A DNA stretch of 53,338 bases, from the IMG/VR virus record IMGVR_UViG_3300021962_000147, positions 1-53,338 of that record; one strand, 5' to 3'. This document shows, one piece after another, positions 33,170-46,600 of this stretch (position 1 is the first letter of the stretch; each line of letters starts with the position of its first letter). The position numbers were made by a program, and so were the translations under genes. The notes beneath the pieces were generated by a model that was not told where the DNA came from, searched no databases, and was given only the letters and a program-made list of their open reading frames with translations. This stretch comes from a virus.

Positions 33170-35022
33170 GATTTTTTAACCTTTGCTCCAAGAGTATAAG
33201 AATGTATTGTAGGTGTTGTATTTATATCTTGATTTTTAGACATTTCTAATTTAACCAAGACACTTTTTATTTCTTTAGGAACTTCTGGAAAAGAATAGTA
33301 TGTTACGCCAGGAAGTTTATATCCAGTAGGAACATTTTGATTAAAAGCTAAAACTTCATCTCCACCTGCATAACCAGATTGAATCGGAGATATTCTTAGC
33401 CAATTTTTTCCTTCATCAACAGAAACGTATGAGTTAATAGACGCAGAAGTATCAGACAGACTCTGTAAATCTGACTCCATATTAAGAATTAATGACTCAA
33501 CTGGCAAATCAAATTCAAACGGTCTTGATATTATCTGGCCAGAATTTATATACTGATGATATTCCAGTGATATATCCCTAATACCTATTGCCATTCTTTT
33601 AGCCTTTAGGATTTTCTTTTCCATTTTTATTGGAATATTATAGTTTTTAGATACTGGATTGCTTCCCTTAGTCACTATTGTGACAGGAATAACTTGCCTT
33701 ATTGCATCTTTAACTTTAAATGCATTTGGGTTAGATAGTTTTGGCCTTATTAAGGACTCGTTGTATTTTACTTCCTTATAAAGAGCTTCACTTATACTGG
33801 TTGGATTGAATCTATAAGATTTTGATACTGAAGTGTAAAATGGGCTATCATCTTTTGTTGCTTCGGTATAATCAGTTACCCAGTAACAGTGTTGTATTTC
33901 AACTTCTTGATGCTGATCTTGCTCCATTGTTATAGTTGCATTAATTGCTTCTGTTTCTTGAAATGAAACTACAGCTTTATTTAAAAAGTAACTATTAAAT
34001 GACTGAGTTGATATATTTTCCGGAGAAACTCCAATATATATTGGTTTCTTTAAAACCTCAAAGTCAGTTCCATCTGCTCTTGTCAATAAAATGCTGCTTA
34101 CCTTTATAACTTTTGATGAACCAAAATAAGGCATAATAGTTATACTATTGCACTTTTGTGCAGTTCCAGAAAAAACTTTAACTTGCAACTTTAATGGCTT
34201 AGTTATGTCATGACTTGCCCAATTTACCAAAGAGCCGTCGACATCTCTGATGTAGCAGAATTCTTTTTCTGAGTATCCAACTTCTGAAGTTGGCTTTTCC
34301 ACAGCTAAAGCTTCGTATTCAAAATACGTTAAAGGATTATTGTCAACAATATTATTTTTATTACCAATTGATGGGCTTTCTTCAAAAACATATCTATAGC
34401 CATTTGAGGAAACTGAGGAAGTTCCTTTAATTACTACGTGATTATTTCCTATAAACCCATTAGAATCTAAAACTTCTATTCTTGAACCTTGCCATGTTGC
34501 AGCGCTCTTAGATTGAAGAGACATGCTTCCATTTGATATAAATGGAATCCTATCAACTAAATACTTTGTTTCGTCTATGTAATCATAATTATCAAATGAG
34601 TCACCTATATAGACTATATCATCTGCCGGACTTTGAGAATACATCTGAAGAACTTTTGCTTTAGAAGTAATTCTGTTAATATATTTTTTTTCTGATTCTA
34701 CCTCTGCATTAAACAGGTTGTAAACATTAACAGTTTTTGAACTCAAGAAGTCTAGTTGCTTTGCGGCGTTGTTAATATCTTGCTTGAGATTAGAAAGAAA
34801 TAAATTTATCTTACGAGATGAAGGTGGTTCTCCCTTTATAAATTGCTCTACATCTGTTTTAGCTGAACCAATTTTTTCATACAATTCATTTAAAGATTTA
34901 TTGAAATCATTAATAATATCTTGTTTTGTAACAAAATCTCCCTTTGACCATTTTTCCACTAAATCAGCTACTGATTTAGCTATTTGATCATAAGCTAAAG
35001 TATATGGTGATAATTGTGTCAT
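33166..35022 (-). CDS. tail/baseplate protein, paralogue-like, 618 residues
   Basis: The layout repeats that of the neighbouring 709-residue protein: helical N-terminus with coiled coil (residues 20-110), then beta domains with NNIVDNNPLTYFEYEALAV and a C-terminal TTPTIHSYTLGAKVKK. The DNNPLTYFEYE segment is discoidin-like. These proteins form a stepwise expanded family, likely fibres or baseplate appendages for host contact. Confidence 0.6.
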   Translation of the reverse strand: MTQLSPYTLAYDQIAKSVADLVEKWSKGDFVTKQDIINDFNKSLNELYEKIGSAKTDVEQFIKGEPPSSRKINLFLSNLKQDINNAAKQLDFLSSKTVNVYNLFNAEVESEKKYINRITSKAKVLQMYSQSPADDIVYIGDSFDNYDYIDETKYLVDRIPFISNGSMSLQSKSAATWQGSRIEVLDSNGFIGNNHVVIKGTSSVSSNGYRYVFEESPSIGNKNNIVDNNPLTYFEYEALAVEKPTSEVGYSEKEFCYIRDVDGSLVNWASHDITKPLKLQVKVFSGTAQKCNSITIMPYFGSSKVIKVSSILLTRADGTDFEVLKKPIYIGVSPENISTQSFNSYFLNKAVVSFQETEAINATITMEQDQHQEVEIQHCYWVTDYTEATKDDSPFYTSVSKSYRFNPTSISEALYKEVKYNESLIRPKLSNPNAFKVKDAIRQVIPVTIVTKGSNPVSKNYNIPIKMEKKILKAKRMAIGIRDISLEYHQYINSGQIISRPFEFDLPVESLILNMESDLQSLSDTSASINSYVSVDEGKNWLRISPIQSGYAGGDEVLAFNQNVPTGYKLPGVTYYSFPEVPKEIKSVLVKLEMSKNQDINTTPTIHSYTLGAKVKKS

Positions 35023-35029
35023 AATTTAC

Positions 35030-37678
35030 CTATTTTTTTATAATAACTTTTGTTAACTTATCATAGAATGGATCGTATATTTTTGTTTTGCATTTAACTA
35101 AAATAGAATCCGCTGAACAAGTATAATTTATATTAGGAATATTCTTTCTCATAATTAGTCTAAATCTTAAAGAGCTTGGCACATACTCATAAATAACCCT
35201 AAATGGGCTAGATATATATTGGTTAAATATAATCTCTTTTCCATTTTGTATGAAATAGACTCCTGATGGTTTCAAAGAAAAGTCGGGGGAATCCGAACTT
35301 TCGGTATAGTTTGTTAAATTTACTGCATATGAACCATCGCTAAGAAGAATTTTTACTGGATTATAACCAGATCCAGAACCATAAAATACAGTTCCAACTA
35401 AAGAGCTATATGTTGCATTGGATACAAATGATGTGTTTACATAAGGAATGTTTTGAATTACAACCCTATTTGTTAAATCTGTTGAGCTAAATAATTCCCC
35501 TGAACCATCAGAACTTACTGCAGGTTTTGTTGACTCTTGAAATATTCCACTTGAAACAAAATCAACTAATCCATAGTTATATATTTCAGAATTAAGTTCA
35601 TATGAAACAGTGTAAATTGAATTGGGCTTTAGCTGTATTTGTGAACCAAACTTTATTGTCCTTGCAGCTACCGAATACAAACTTGGATCTAAAAGCAATC
35701 CATTCTCGTATATTGATAGTGAATTTTCCCTAAATGAAAATCTTGTTGTAGCCATTTTGCTATTGATATCTATAAATAGAACTTCTGAAGAAACAGAAGT
35801 TTCACCATGAGACACTAATGGTATCCAATCATTTTCCTCATCAGGTATTTCAGCTGTTGATATTGATAATTCATAAGATGTTGACTCTTTTAAATCATAA
35901 CTATGATTTGAAAGATCTAAATTAGATTTATCTTTAAGAAGCTTAACTTTTACTGCTTGCGGATGACCATTAACTGGAATTTTCCTACTCACAAAACACG
36001 CTTTGTTTGATTTATTTCTTTCTACCGAGGCAAACTCTATAGACTTTAAGGAAAAGCTATACTCGTATTGATCTTGCTCTTCTTCTGATAAAAGATCTAA
36101 AATATATGATTGGTTAGATCTAGATATCATCTCTGCGCTAGAAGATTGAACTTTGGGTGAATTAAAAATATTAGAAGATTTAATAGGAAGAAGGCCAACT
36201 GATCTAAAGTTAAATAAACTTCCTTTTGATAAAGAGGATTCTATATATGTGCTTTGATCAAATATTTCGCCTTGTTGATCGATAACATGAGACATAAAGT
36301 TTTGAAATATATTTGAAATAATAGATGAGTTAAAGTTGTCTAATGTTCCCATTTCTTTAAGATCTTCAAGAAGACTTCTTGAATATATTGGAGCATTAGA
36401 CGAGTCGCCTATACATGGATACCTATAGGAATAATAGTTGGTAATATAATCCTTGTTTTTTAAAAACTCTTTAATAGAACTGTTCTTTAAAAACATACTG
36501 TAAACTAAATCTTGTAGTTTGTCTGTATTATTTTTTCTTTTATTTCTTAAATCTTTTATAATTTCATATATTTTTCTGGAAACTAATTCAGTATCATTTG
36601 TTACGGTTTCTGTTTTTTTATAAAGAGATTGATTAAATATCAGTATAACTTTTTTGACCACAGATTCTTCAAAAACAATTTCTGAAACAGAGTCAATTAT
36701 TTTTGGAGATGACAGAACTGGAATAAATCCTCTATTATTTGAATTTAAACTTATTCTATTTATATTAGAAGAAGAAATTGACTGAACAGTCTCTACCATT
36801 TGGTCTGAATTATTAAACAGAACTACCTGAAGAAGTTGTAATCCATTTGAGTAATTTGGGGTTATATACAAAGTGTCAATCAATTGAGGAGAAGAAAAAT
36901 TTATCTCCACATACGTCTGAGCACCTTTGATCGCAGAAGAGTCATAGTTGCAATATTTAGATAATTCCGAAAGAGAAGTGTTTAACACTGTAGGAGATTT
37001 TACTGATACCGCCCAAGAATCAAAAAGGGTTTCAGTAAAAACTGACTCAAAACCAGAGTCGCTATAATTCATTAAATAATAATTTGATTTAAGATTTATA
37101 GATTCTATGTTGCCTGAAAAGTTTTTTGTTGTTGATTTGTTTCCAATTTTAAATAAACCAGATTTTGTATCAACAAATCCATTTCCATTTTGATCAAAGT
37201 TTAAGTTATCTCTATCTACAAGATTAAATGATAGTCCATCAGATCTATAATCGTAGAGAGCATTGTCAAACTTTTCAAAGTAATTAGAATTGTACAAATC
37301 ATCTTTGCCAGAGATATATTCATAATTATTTATAAAATCTTCTAACTGTTCTATATCTTTCTCTACTTTATCTATCTCAGCAGAAAAAACATCTATCATT
37401 GAATTTATAATAAGTCCAACTGTATTGGCAACGCTGAAGTAGTTTTTTACTCTGATATCGGCGTCCCTGAATGCATTAATGAAGTACTCTTTATTGAGAG
37501 GGGAAAGCTGACTTATTAAACCTGGATCATAATAGTTGTTAATTTGAAAATCTCTTATGCCAGATATAAGAGATGATATCTCTGATTTATCAGCCTTGAC
37601 ATTTTTTAAAACAGTAGAAACAAAAGACCTAGAACCTGTCCTTAAGCTATTTATTACTCCTGGAAGATATGTATCCAT
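35030..37678 (-). CDS. tail/baseplate protein, paralogue-like, 882 residues
   Basis: A helical N-terminal part (about 1-130) precedes beta-rich domains; GAQTYVEINFSSPQLIDTLY around residue 260 has the discoidin-like jellyroll style of its two neighbours. No enzyme motif is visible. It has GGAGTAAAGTAAG before the ATG and lies 2 nt after the giant tail gene. Probably part of the same appendage complex. Confidence 0.6.
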   Translation of the reverse strand: MDTYLPGVINSLRTGSRSFVSTVLKNVKADKSEISSLISGIRDFQINNYYDPGLISQLSPLNKEYFINAFRDADIRVKNYFSVANTVGLIINSMIDVFSAEIDKVEKDIEQLEDFINNYEYISGKDDLYNSNYFEKFDNALYDYRSDGLSFNLVDRDNLNFDQNGNGFVDTKSGLFKIGNKSTTKNFSGNIESINLKSNYYLMNYSDSGFESVFTETLFDSWAVSVKSPTVLNTSLSELSKYCNYDSSAIKGAQTYVEINFSSPQLIDTLYITPNYSNGLQLLQVVLFNNSDQMVETVQSISSSNINRISLNSNNRGFIPVLSSPKIIDSVSEIVFEESVVKKVILIFNQSLYKKTETVTNDTELVSRKIYEIIKDLRNKRKNNTDKLQDLVYSMFLKNSSIKEFLKNKDYITNYYSYRYPCIGDSSNAPIYSRSLLEDLKEMGTLDNFNSSIISNIFQNFMSHVIDQQGEIFDQSTYIESSLSKGSLFNFRSVGLLPIKSSNIFNSPKVQSSSAEMISRSNQSYILDLLSEEEQDQYEYSFSLKSIEFASVERNKSNKACFVSRKIPVNGHPQAVKVKLLKDKSNLDLSNHSYDLKESTSYELSISTAEIPDEENDWIPLVSHGETSVSSEVLFIDINSKMATTRFSFRENSLSIYENGLLLDPSLYSVAARTIKFGSQIQLKPNSIYTVSYELNSEIYNYGLVDFVSSGIFQESTKPAVSSDGSGELFSSTDLTNRVVIQNIPYVNTSFVSNATYSSLVGTVFYGSGSGYNPVKILLSDGSYAVNLTNYTESSDSPDFSLKPSGVYFIQNGKEIIFNQYISSPFRVIYEYVPSSLRFRLIMRKNIPNINYTCSADSILVKCKTKIYDPFYDKLTKVIIKK

Positions 37679-37679
37679 C

Positions 37680-40600
37680 TTACTTTACTCCAAATGAATT
37701 GCCGTCCATATCCTGAACTTCAAAGGCTATGCCAGCAGTTAGGTTCCTATAAACTATATCATAAATTTCTGTGATATTTAAGAAGTTATCTTTAATTTCT
37801 TTTGGTAGCTTAACTACAACATAGCCACCCTTTGGATATGCCATTCCCTGAGAAGGGTACATATCCCAATAAGATATTGCATTTTTGTTATAACTTACTG
37901 CTTCTTTTGTATCATATTCATAAGACACGCCCCCACCCCTAAGTCTTGTATCAAAAACATTAACAGGGATCTGAGATCTGCTGTAGAAAACTATTCCAAT
38001 CAATAGTGCAAATGGATCATATTTATTGGAAGTTGAATTGAATATATCTTTATCATATGTAAAGTTAATTGGATAAGAGTTTGTATATTCGGTTACTTTA
38101 GAATAACCACTAAAGTTTGCGGTTATATTTGTTCTCTTTTCAATTTTAGTTGGCAGAAGATAAACGTACAGTGGTTGATCTACTCTTATAGTATCTTTAT
38201 TCAGAAGTGGATTAAGTGGAATTTCCTGTCCATCTACTTGATAAATTTGAATATCGCTGTTTTTTGATACATAAGATATTTTAATATCCTCTTCTTTAAC
38301 TGGAAGAAGTCTTTCAGTAAACTCTATGACTCCGGTTTCTGCATTATAGTTTTTTACCTTTGAAAGAGGTATTGTCTCCCAAACTTTTTCGGATGGTTTT
38401 GTAGCTAAAAGATTTGTATTTTTGTATGCTTGAAACTGCGGCCTTACCAACTTAAGTACGGAATAATCATAGTTTGTTGGTTCTGCCCAAACTAAAAATG
38501 GAGTTTGTCTTACTTTTATTGAAGTTGGAGAAACTATAATTGGATTCTCATCTTTAATTTCATAATATCCTTTACCAAATATTTTAGACCAAGACACACC
38601 AGGGGTATTCTGAGTTTCATACTGGCAAATAAGTTCCTGGTTTAAATAATTGGCTTTCCAATCACTATAGATATTTGAATTCAAGTAAACAGATTTTCTA
38701 AAAGATCCTTGAGTAACTGAAAGTGGCCAAGCTTTATTCTTCTCAATATCTAGAGACATATTGCCGAGTCTTATTCTTGAATTAGAATTAAACTTTACAG
38801 AATAAACTGGATATATTTTTTTAAGAGGAATACTTACTGGCTTAAATGTTGTTGATATTTTTGGGCCAATATAATCTATTTGATTTTGAGTATTTCCGTC
38901 TGCGTCTATTGCGCAAACTGCTAAATAAACATTGTCCAATCCTTTAGATAAAAGATCTACGTAGGATATTTTTTTTCCTATAAACTCTTTTTCTTTAATG
39001 TCGTAAAAACCATATATCATACCATCAGTATTTGTTATCTCACTATAAACATTTACATCACCAAATCTAATATCCCTTTCAACACCATCTGGAATAGATA
39101 ATATGGCTGCAGAAATTTCTGTATATCCTGGTATTCCTATCGGTTTAAATGTTGTCTGTAAATTGTTTAAATAAACTTGTCCGGAATTATATGTAGATGG
39201 CTTTTTAGATAATAAAAGAATTCCATCATGAACTGTCACTTCATTTCTGTTATCCAATACTTTTCCGTCAATTCCCACTAAAACATACTCGTTATTACTT
39301 ATTCTTTTTTTACCTGTTTTAACAATTTTGGATCCAGAATAATAGGTTGAAGAAGTTGATAAGGTAATTTCTCCATATCCTCCAGAAACTTTCTCGTCAC
39401 CATATTCAATATTTACTACTGAATTAGGACTTAGTATAGCTTTTTTAGTATCATCATAGAGAGATGTAATAGTGGAAGAACTATTATTTATTATTTCCGG
39501 TATTCCAGATGGATTTGAAAAGAAAAATGTTACTCCAGCATTTGTTGTAAAAAAATCACTATTAAGATTATAGGTGCTTGGAGTAAGGGATTGAGTGTAT
39601 TCTCTATCTTTATATTTGTAAGATAAAGAAGTAAAATAAATATTTGATGAAGATTGTGGTTGACTAAGCTCCCTACATGCCTTTGTGTTATATGTGTATG
39701 ATAAGTTTTGTTCAGCAGATAGGTTTGAAAAATTTTGAGTAACTGTTGCATAAGCCTCAATGTCTACAGTATTAGATAATTCAACTACATAATCTTCTAT
39801 TTGTATGTCAGTTGTGCTAGCACTTATTACTTCTTTGGTCCAGGAAGATCCATTCCACTTGTAATATCCATCTTCAGTTCCGCGAACATAAACTCTTTTG
39901 TCCATTGTATTGGACTTTAGTTTTTGCTGATCATAATCATACTCTAATTGACCACTTGCATATCTTCTAATTGGCTTTCCATCTAGATAAGCTTCTTCGA
40001 TTTCATCAGGATCAGATACCAGACTATCAACAGCCTCATAAACATTAGTCCAATTATAGGTAGCACCAGTTACTGGTAGTGTCCACCCTATTACAGGGGC
40101 AACTACGGTGTCTGCTCTTTTGGCAGATACTTTTACTGCCTGTATAGAATAACCTTCTGCGTATTCACCGTATTTATTGTCAAGGGTTTTTAGTTTTTCG
40201 GAAGACTGCACCCTAATAAACATATGTCTACAATTTGCTGACTTTACATTAAGGTTTATGTTAACGATTCCATCAGAGTCTGCTTTTTTATTTATCACAG
40301 AAGTATGATATCTATCAAGTCTTTGCCTAGTAGTTAATTGTGTATTGAATACGAACCCAGATCCATAATCAATAATAGTGTGATCTGTATCTGAATATCC
40401 GTAGCTATAAACTTTTGCGTTTTTCCATACACCAAAATCAATGGTCAAAGTTTTAATTTCATCATAACCTTCTGGAATTGAAAAATAGATAACATCAGTT
40501 ATTCTTGATGGACCATCAAATCCAGTAAATGTAATCTTTTTATACTCTCGACCAATTGTTAGATTTTCTACTGCACCAACTGCTGCATCCCAAAATTTTG

Positions 40601-43600
40601 CAACGCCATAATCTGTTGCATGTGATCTCCAGGCAGCAAAAGCAGCGGGGTCTTCATCTTTTAGCGTCTTTAACCTTCTTGCCAAAAGTGATTTTGTTTC
40701 ACTATCCACTGTGCCATCTACATATATGCAGTTGCCCAAATCTTTTTGAGTTTGCTGAAAGGATTGTATTGCATCTCTTGTTTTGGGTCCATATTTTCCA
40801 TCAACTGGCCAATTTTTAAAATTGCCCCCGCCATATCTACCAAATGATTTTAGTGCTATCTGTATATACTTTACATAATTATATGAGTTTCCAGAGTATG
40901 CAGTTGACCAAGTATTAGTGGAGTTACCCCTGTCTATGTCTCGAGTATAGATGAAGTTATTGTATGGCCTATCTGAATCCACTACTGCGTACAGATTACT
41001 GTCAATTGATGATTTAACATTTGAACATGGTAGATCTGTTTTTGTTTCACCCAAAACGGTATATCCATCTTTTTTAACATATGATTTTGAAGGAATGTCT
41101 GGATCTTTTGTTGACCATTTTTTAGTTACAGATCCCCATCTCTGTCTAAGTACCTTTTCTTTAGCTACACCCCTATAAGGAAATTTCATATTTGTTGTTA
41201 CGGTTCCATTAAAAGAAACTGGTTTATCGGTTGCGCTAATATAAGAGTATTCAGTTTGCAAACTAAATGGATAGGATTGAAATTGTGTAATTGGATTTAT
41301 TTCAGAGTTTATTTTTTTAGAGTCAGAAGAACTGATTCCTGGAACGTCCTTAACAACATATGGGCCAAAAGAAGACGGTATACTTATCTTGGGAGAATAC
41401 TTTTCGGTATAGGCATATGGCTTAAGTAGTCTTGATGTCATTTTTTTTACAGAGTACGATGAAGGTATTGATTCATCTTGAGGCGAAGATACTGCTGTAG
41501 AGTTAGAAATTAAAACTTCTGGATTTGTTACTTCAATATAAAAATCAATAGTTGAAGTATCCATTTTAGATATTTTCTGCTTATGATAGTCTGGCATTGA
41601 ATCTGACAATTTAGCCTTATAATAAGCCTCTATGCTATCGTAAGGTTGAATTAAATCTCTTCCAAATTTTACTTGATTAGTATCAGAAGATATATTAACA
41701 AAGTATTGGATCTTTTCTTCATCAAGAATAGCATCTGAATACATTGTCCAAGATGAATTCCATTCACCTACATAATTATATAATATTGATCTTTTATCAG
41801 ACTTTCTCAAAGCACTTGTTCTACAGTGGAGGCCAAATGCTACACAGTTAAACAGAAACTTATATGGGCCCTCTACTAATCCAGATAAAACATTTGTAGA
41901 CAGATTATCATATGCTGTTGGGCCAGTACTTGAATCTACCATGGATCCATTTCCAGAAGAATTATATACTGAGTTACAATAATGAAACCACTCAAAACTT
42001 GCAAATACTATATTACCTTGTGCGATAGCGTCTCCGTTGTGAGGGAAACTCATACAAAGCTGCCACAGACTTCTTGGTAGCTTGGCTTGGACCTATGTCT
42101 AATATAGATAACGTGGAATTTACAGAATTTATATATCTATTTTTTGCGCTTTTTTGACCAAAAATTCCATAAATATCTTTTTCAAATATTGAATTATCAA
42201 TATTCCAAGCGCCATTTTTGTTTTCGTCTAATATTTTTGATGATGTGTTGTACTCATAATAGGATGCAGTAGATGAATCCAACGCTGTTAAAGATATGCT
42301 TTCTCTCAAAAATGGTATTGAAGATGGATACTTGCTTGCATCAACAATTAGTGTTCCATTGTCTTTTGTAACAAATTTATCCAAAAGCCTTATGGCCTTT
42401 TCTGATAAAGCTTTGGTCGGGCAAAATGCTAAAACATCAAATCTTGAAAGATCATCCATTGATTGAATATCAACTTTCCAATACAATGCTTGATTTTTTT
42501 CTGGAATTGTTGATAGTTCTTCACTTATTGGATTTTCAAAAATATATTGATTGAAATTAAATGGAGAAAGTCCTAATCTATAAAATATATATGGATTAAT
42601 GTTTGCATTACTTATAGTATCAAATGAATCATATAGGACGCCAACATTAACTGTCTTCGTTTGAATATCGTTAGAAATTTCAATATCCTGGATTTCATCT
42701 AAATTAACCGATTGCTTTGACTTGGCGATGAGTCTCCAGTTAAAGACTTCAAATACTCTATTGTCAGCCAAAGCTTTTCTTGGAACAAATGCTTGAAAAC
42801 CTGTTGTATCCATAGACTGCTTATATATATCAGAATACTTTTGTAGAAACTTTTTGATTGAATATTTGTTTCTTTCTAAATTATTTGTATCCATTATAAG
42901 AGCTTCTTCAGCTACTTCTTCAAAGTATGGTACAGCATTTATATTTTCAGTAAAGTTTAAAAATATACTAGAAACTTCACTTTGATCATTTACTTCTATT
43001 TTGTCATATATAAGTTTGAGATTTGAAACTGGAGTTGAATCAAATCCAATCAATATCTTGTGTGGTATTTCTGTTTCTAAATAATTTTCTTCAGTAGTAT
43101 AAGGTTCTAGAAGTATCTTATATTTTTTTCTACCAGTATTTAAATCTATGTAATCAAAATTGTTTTCATCAACAACTTTAATATTTAAAGTTGAGTAATA
43201 ATCTGAAGAAAAGATATCCAGCAATCCGCTTATATTAAATCCTCTTTGTGCATAGCAGAAATGCCTACTTACATAGAAACTGTGTAGAAAATCATTTGGA
43301 TTAATTGTATCTATTAACTCAGTGGAATATTCTTCTGAAAATTTAACGTCTGAAATAGAAAGGTCATGAGTTGGTAAACGCGTATTTCCATTTTCGTCTT
43401 CAAGAATTCCAAGTTCATTCGCGTAGTATATTTTTGTCTGCCCAAAATCGTTAATTTTATTCTCTGGTATGGATTCAGAAACATCCATAATAAAAAGGCT
43501 ATTGCCAGCGGTTACGATATCTTGATCAAATAATGCAATATTTGCTGCGTCAGATGGAACACTCTTACCTATTTTTACAGCTTTTTCTTTATAATTCTTA

Positions 43601-43623
43601 GTTTTATTATTAAAGACTTTCAT
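37680..43623 (-). CDS. giant tail protein joined by +1 frameshift at CGG, about 1,980 residues
   Basis: Literally there are two ORFs, one ending at 42013 and one whose first ATG is 42053. The first has CGG at 42036-42034 seven codons before its stop; skipping the C continues GDAIAQGNIVFASFEWFHYC in the second frame, a natural completion of a domain that contains FDVLAFCPTKALSEKAI and GTLIVDASKYP (GATase-like style). The second ORF's MSFPHNG start has no ribosome site. Around residues 910-985 of the joined protein lies a peptidoglycan-binding domain (YIQIALKSFG, WPVDGKYGPKTRDAIQSFQQ). It is probably a baseplate or tail protein contacting the cell wall. Confidence 0.75.
42034..42036 (-). other. 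putative +1 frameshift site 7 (CAA CGG AGA)
   Basis: Codon 530 of the joined tail gene. The 0 frame stops 7 codons on. No near +1-frame stop bounds it upstream, so an independent start of the second ORF remains possible but lacks a ribosome site. Confidence 0.65.
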
Positions 43624-46600
43624 TAACTTTCCTCATAGTCATTGACAATATTGCTATAGGTAGAAACAATGTTGGGAGTTGAACCCAATAAACCCATTTG
43701 ATATTGATCATAGTAACTTAATGGTAACCACTTAGGTGGATTCCAATTCACAGTAGCTGGAGCATCTTCTGTATGGTCCATATCATAGTGATTAAACTTA
43801 AATGCTGGAGTTTCAATAATTCTTGAATTCTCTTGTATTAAATCATTATATATATTTGGAAGTGGAACAAGCTCATTGGCGTAGCTGATATTATCATATG
43901 ATTCATACCAATAAGCTACGTCTCCAACTATGGTAGTTGGAGTTTCTGATGGAGTTACTGACAAATCAGATTCTACTGCGACAAACCAGTATCCAGCTTC
44001 AGATCTATCCTGAGCATAAAATGGTCCTATTTGGAATTCCCCATTAGAATCCAAATAAACCATTCCTGCTTCACCCGTTCTTCCTGGTGTAGCAGAACTT
44101 ATTGAATAATTAACATCTTCAAAAGCTGAATATACTGTTCTTGCTTTTCTCCAATATACTACTGGCGTAGCTCCTGGCACCGTAGAGTGATTTATATATC
44201 CTCTGATTAGGTTTTCGCTGATAATATCGGCATTAATTACCCCTCTTGCGGCGGCGGCTTTTAATGAGCCAGTAGAAGAGTGGCTAGATATATTAACTGA
44301 AATAGTTATATTTTCATAGTATGGAGATGCAGAACTATTTATATTAATTTGAGGTGTTGCAGATGAGTATTGCAATCCTTGGACATTTATCAGAGCTTCT
44401 GTTGCAGTAGCTGGAACTGGACCCGTATATCTAACCTTTGTAGTAGCAAAGCCGTAATCATTCGTTGTGATGAATGCTGATTCAGGAGTCAATATTGTTG
44501 AGTCTATATGGAAAGTTTGATTTGGTTTGAAGTTTCCATTCTCATCATAAGAAATAATATTTAGGTATACAAAATCATCAGAATTATCAGAAATATAGGA
44601 TGGAGAAATAGCTACTTCAGCTTTGCCAAAACTATACTCTGTATCAGAAATATATACAAAGCCTTTTGATATTGGTAGTCCCACTGAACTTAGTGATACT
44701 CCTGTTGGAGTAGAAAATTCATTTACTGCAGATTCATAAGTAATATAGTAGTTTGCAGTGGAATTGGGTGTGGATGAAAAGTAGATCTTTGCAGAATAAT
44801 CATCGTTTAATGAATCGTACTCATTTTTGTCTACGTAAAATATATTTGAAAGGTCATATGTTACTTCATACAATCTTCCTGGGACCAATACACTTAACCC
44901 AGTAGTAGAAGAGAATACCTCTAATTTATTTCCGTTTAGACTATAGTTTTCACTAATTACGTAGTAACCCTCATCTAAAAAGAGGTCCCATATATAATTT
45001 CCATCATCATCTGTTAGAACCCAAATGTAAAAACCAGGTTGAATAGGATATTCGACTAAAGACTTACCTGTATAACTATCGTTTATAATTATATTATTAA
45101 CGTTTGCAGCGGATAGATAGAGTGCACTGTCATTAGCTGCATATATATTCTCTACATTTCTAAAAATAGGTTTTCCTGGAGTTGCGGTATCTGGATACAT
45201 CATTTCCGTATACTGCACCGTTGAACCAGATTCTATTACCTCTACGATAATTGGGGCACCCTGTCTTGGTACATCTGACAGTTCTGCGTTAAAAAGAATG
45301 CCACTAAATGAATCAGTTTTGGGATCTGCATAAACGTAATAATCTTCTTCTGGAAGATACAACCACCCTGTGTGCAATTCTGGATTTTGTTTATCTAAAA
45401 CAGAAGATATGTTATTCTGTATTTGTCCAATTTTTTCTGCGTAGACTTGTATTTCAGTATAATAATAATTATTTGAATTGATGTCATACAACTCTTCAAT
45501 GTATGAAGATGACTGTGTAAAAGGAATTGTTATATCAACTGGTATACTTTCATTTGGAATTACTTCTGATTTATTAGAGTTAATTAAAACTGAATCAGTA
45601 TCAGAAACCGCAGAAATATGTGTAATGAAATATTCATCTTTTTCTGATGAGTCTAACCCAAATGTTTCTCTCTTTAGAGAATAAGAAGATAAGAATGAGT
45701 CTTTAATTTTTGAGTCAATACTTCTTCCTGAATCTTCTATCAATTCATTTTCTCTATATACATTTCCTAAATGATCAATAAAACCGTTAATCATAGGTGT
45801 GCTGTAAAGCTCTGAATCAGATATGTTAGTCCATACAGCTGACTTAAATGGATAGTAAGGAGTTGAAGAAAGACCAGTTGAAAGAACAATCAACTCTGGG
45901 GGAGATGAATAATTAAATGTTGCTGACTGAAAATAACCCGTGTATGTATACGCATTTATTTCTGCATCTTGTGCTGTGGCGTAAGATTTAACAATGATAT
46001 TCGGACTTGATGGAATATAATAATTTGAATTGTCTAACCAATTATATCCAAGTCCACCATATTCTGGATCTCTTACCTGTTGAGTCTGAATTGTGTTATA
46101 CAACGGATATGGAGTTAGTTTAACATTATCTAAAATTAGATCAGATGGAGTAGATCCTATGGGAAATATTATTCCCTGTTTTAAGTCAGAACTAAATATT
46201 GGATAATCTTTTGTTTTACTAAGGTCATTATTGTCATTTAGAATTGCTGAAGAAATAACAGAATTAGTATAACCAGTAATTGATTTATTTCCATATACTG
46301 TAGACCCAATTTTTAAGTTAGCATTGAGGTAATTAATATTTGGAGTGGCCAAGCTCCAAGATTGACCTACTGTTGGATTACTTAGATAACCTCTTGTGTC
46401 TTGGTTAAAAGCAACTCTGTATTGGCCAGTATGAGATGGGACATATGATTGGGTTACTGGATTCCATTCAACCTTATTGACAACTGTAATCGAAGAAGCT
46501 TTAGATATGTCAATCGAATTATTGGCCGGAGTTGCTGCGTAGTTAACGTATACATAGTCGTATGTTTTTTCTCTGAAAAAGAGGTTTGTATTTGTCAAGT

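Noticed and set aside
42013-42053. ATG at 42053 (MSFPHNG) as the start of a separate 1,457-residue gene
   Set aside because: No ribosome site, overlap of 41 nt, and the upstream frame holds CGG at the point where a +1 shift joins both smoothly.
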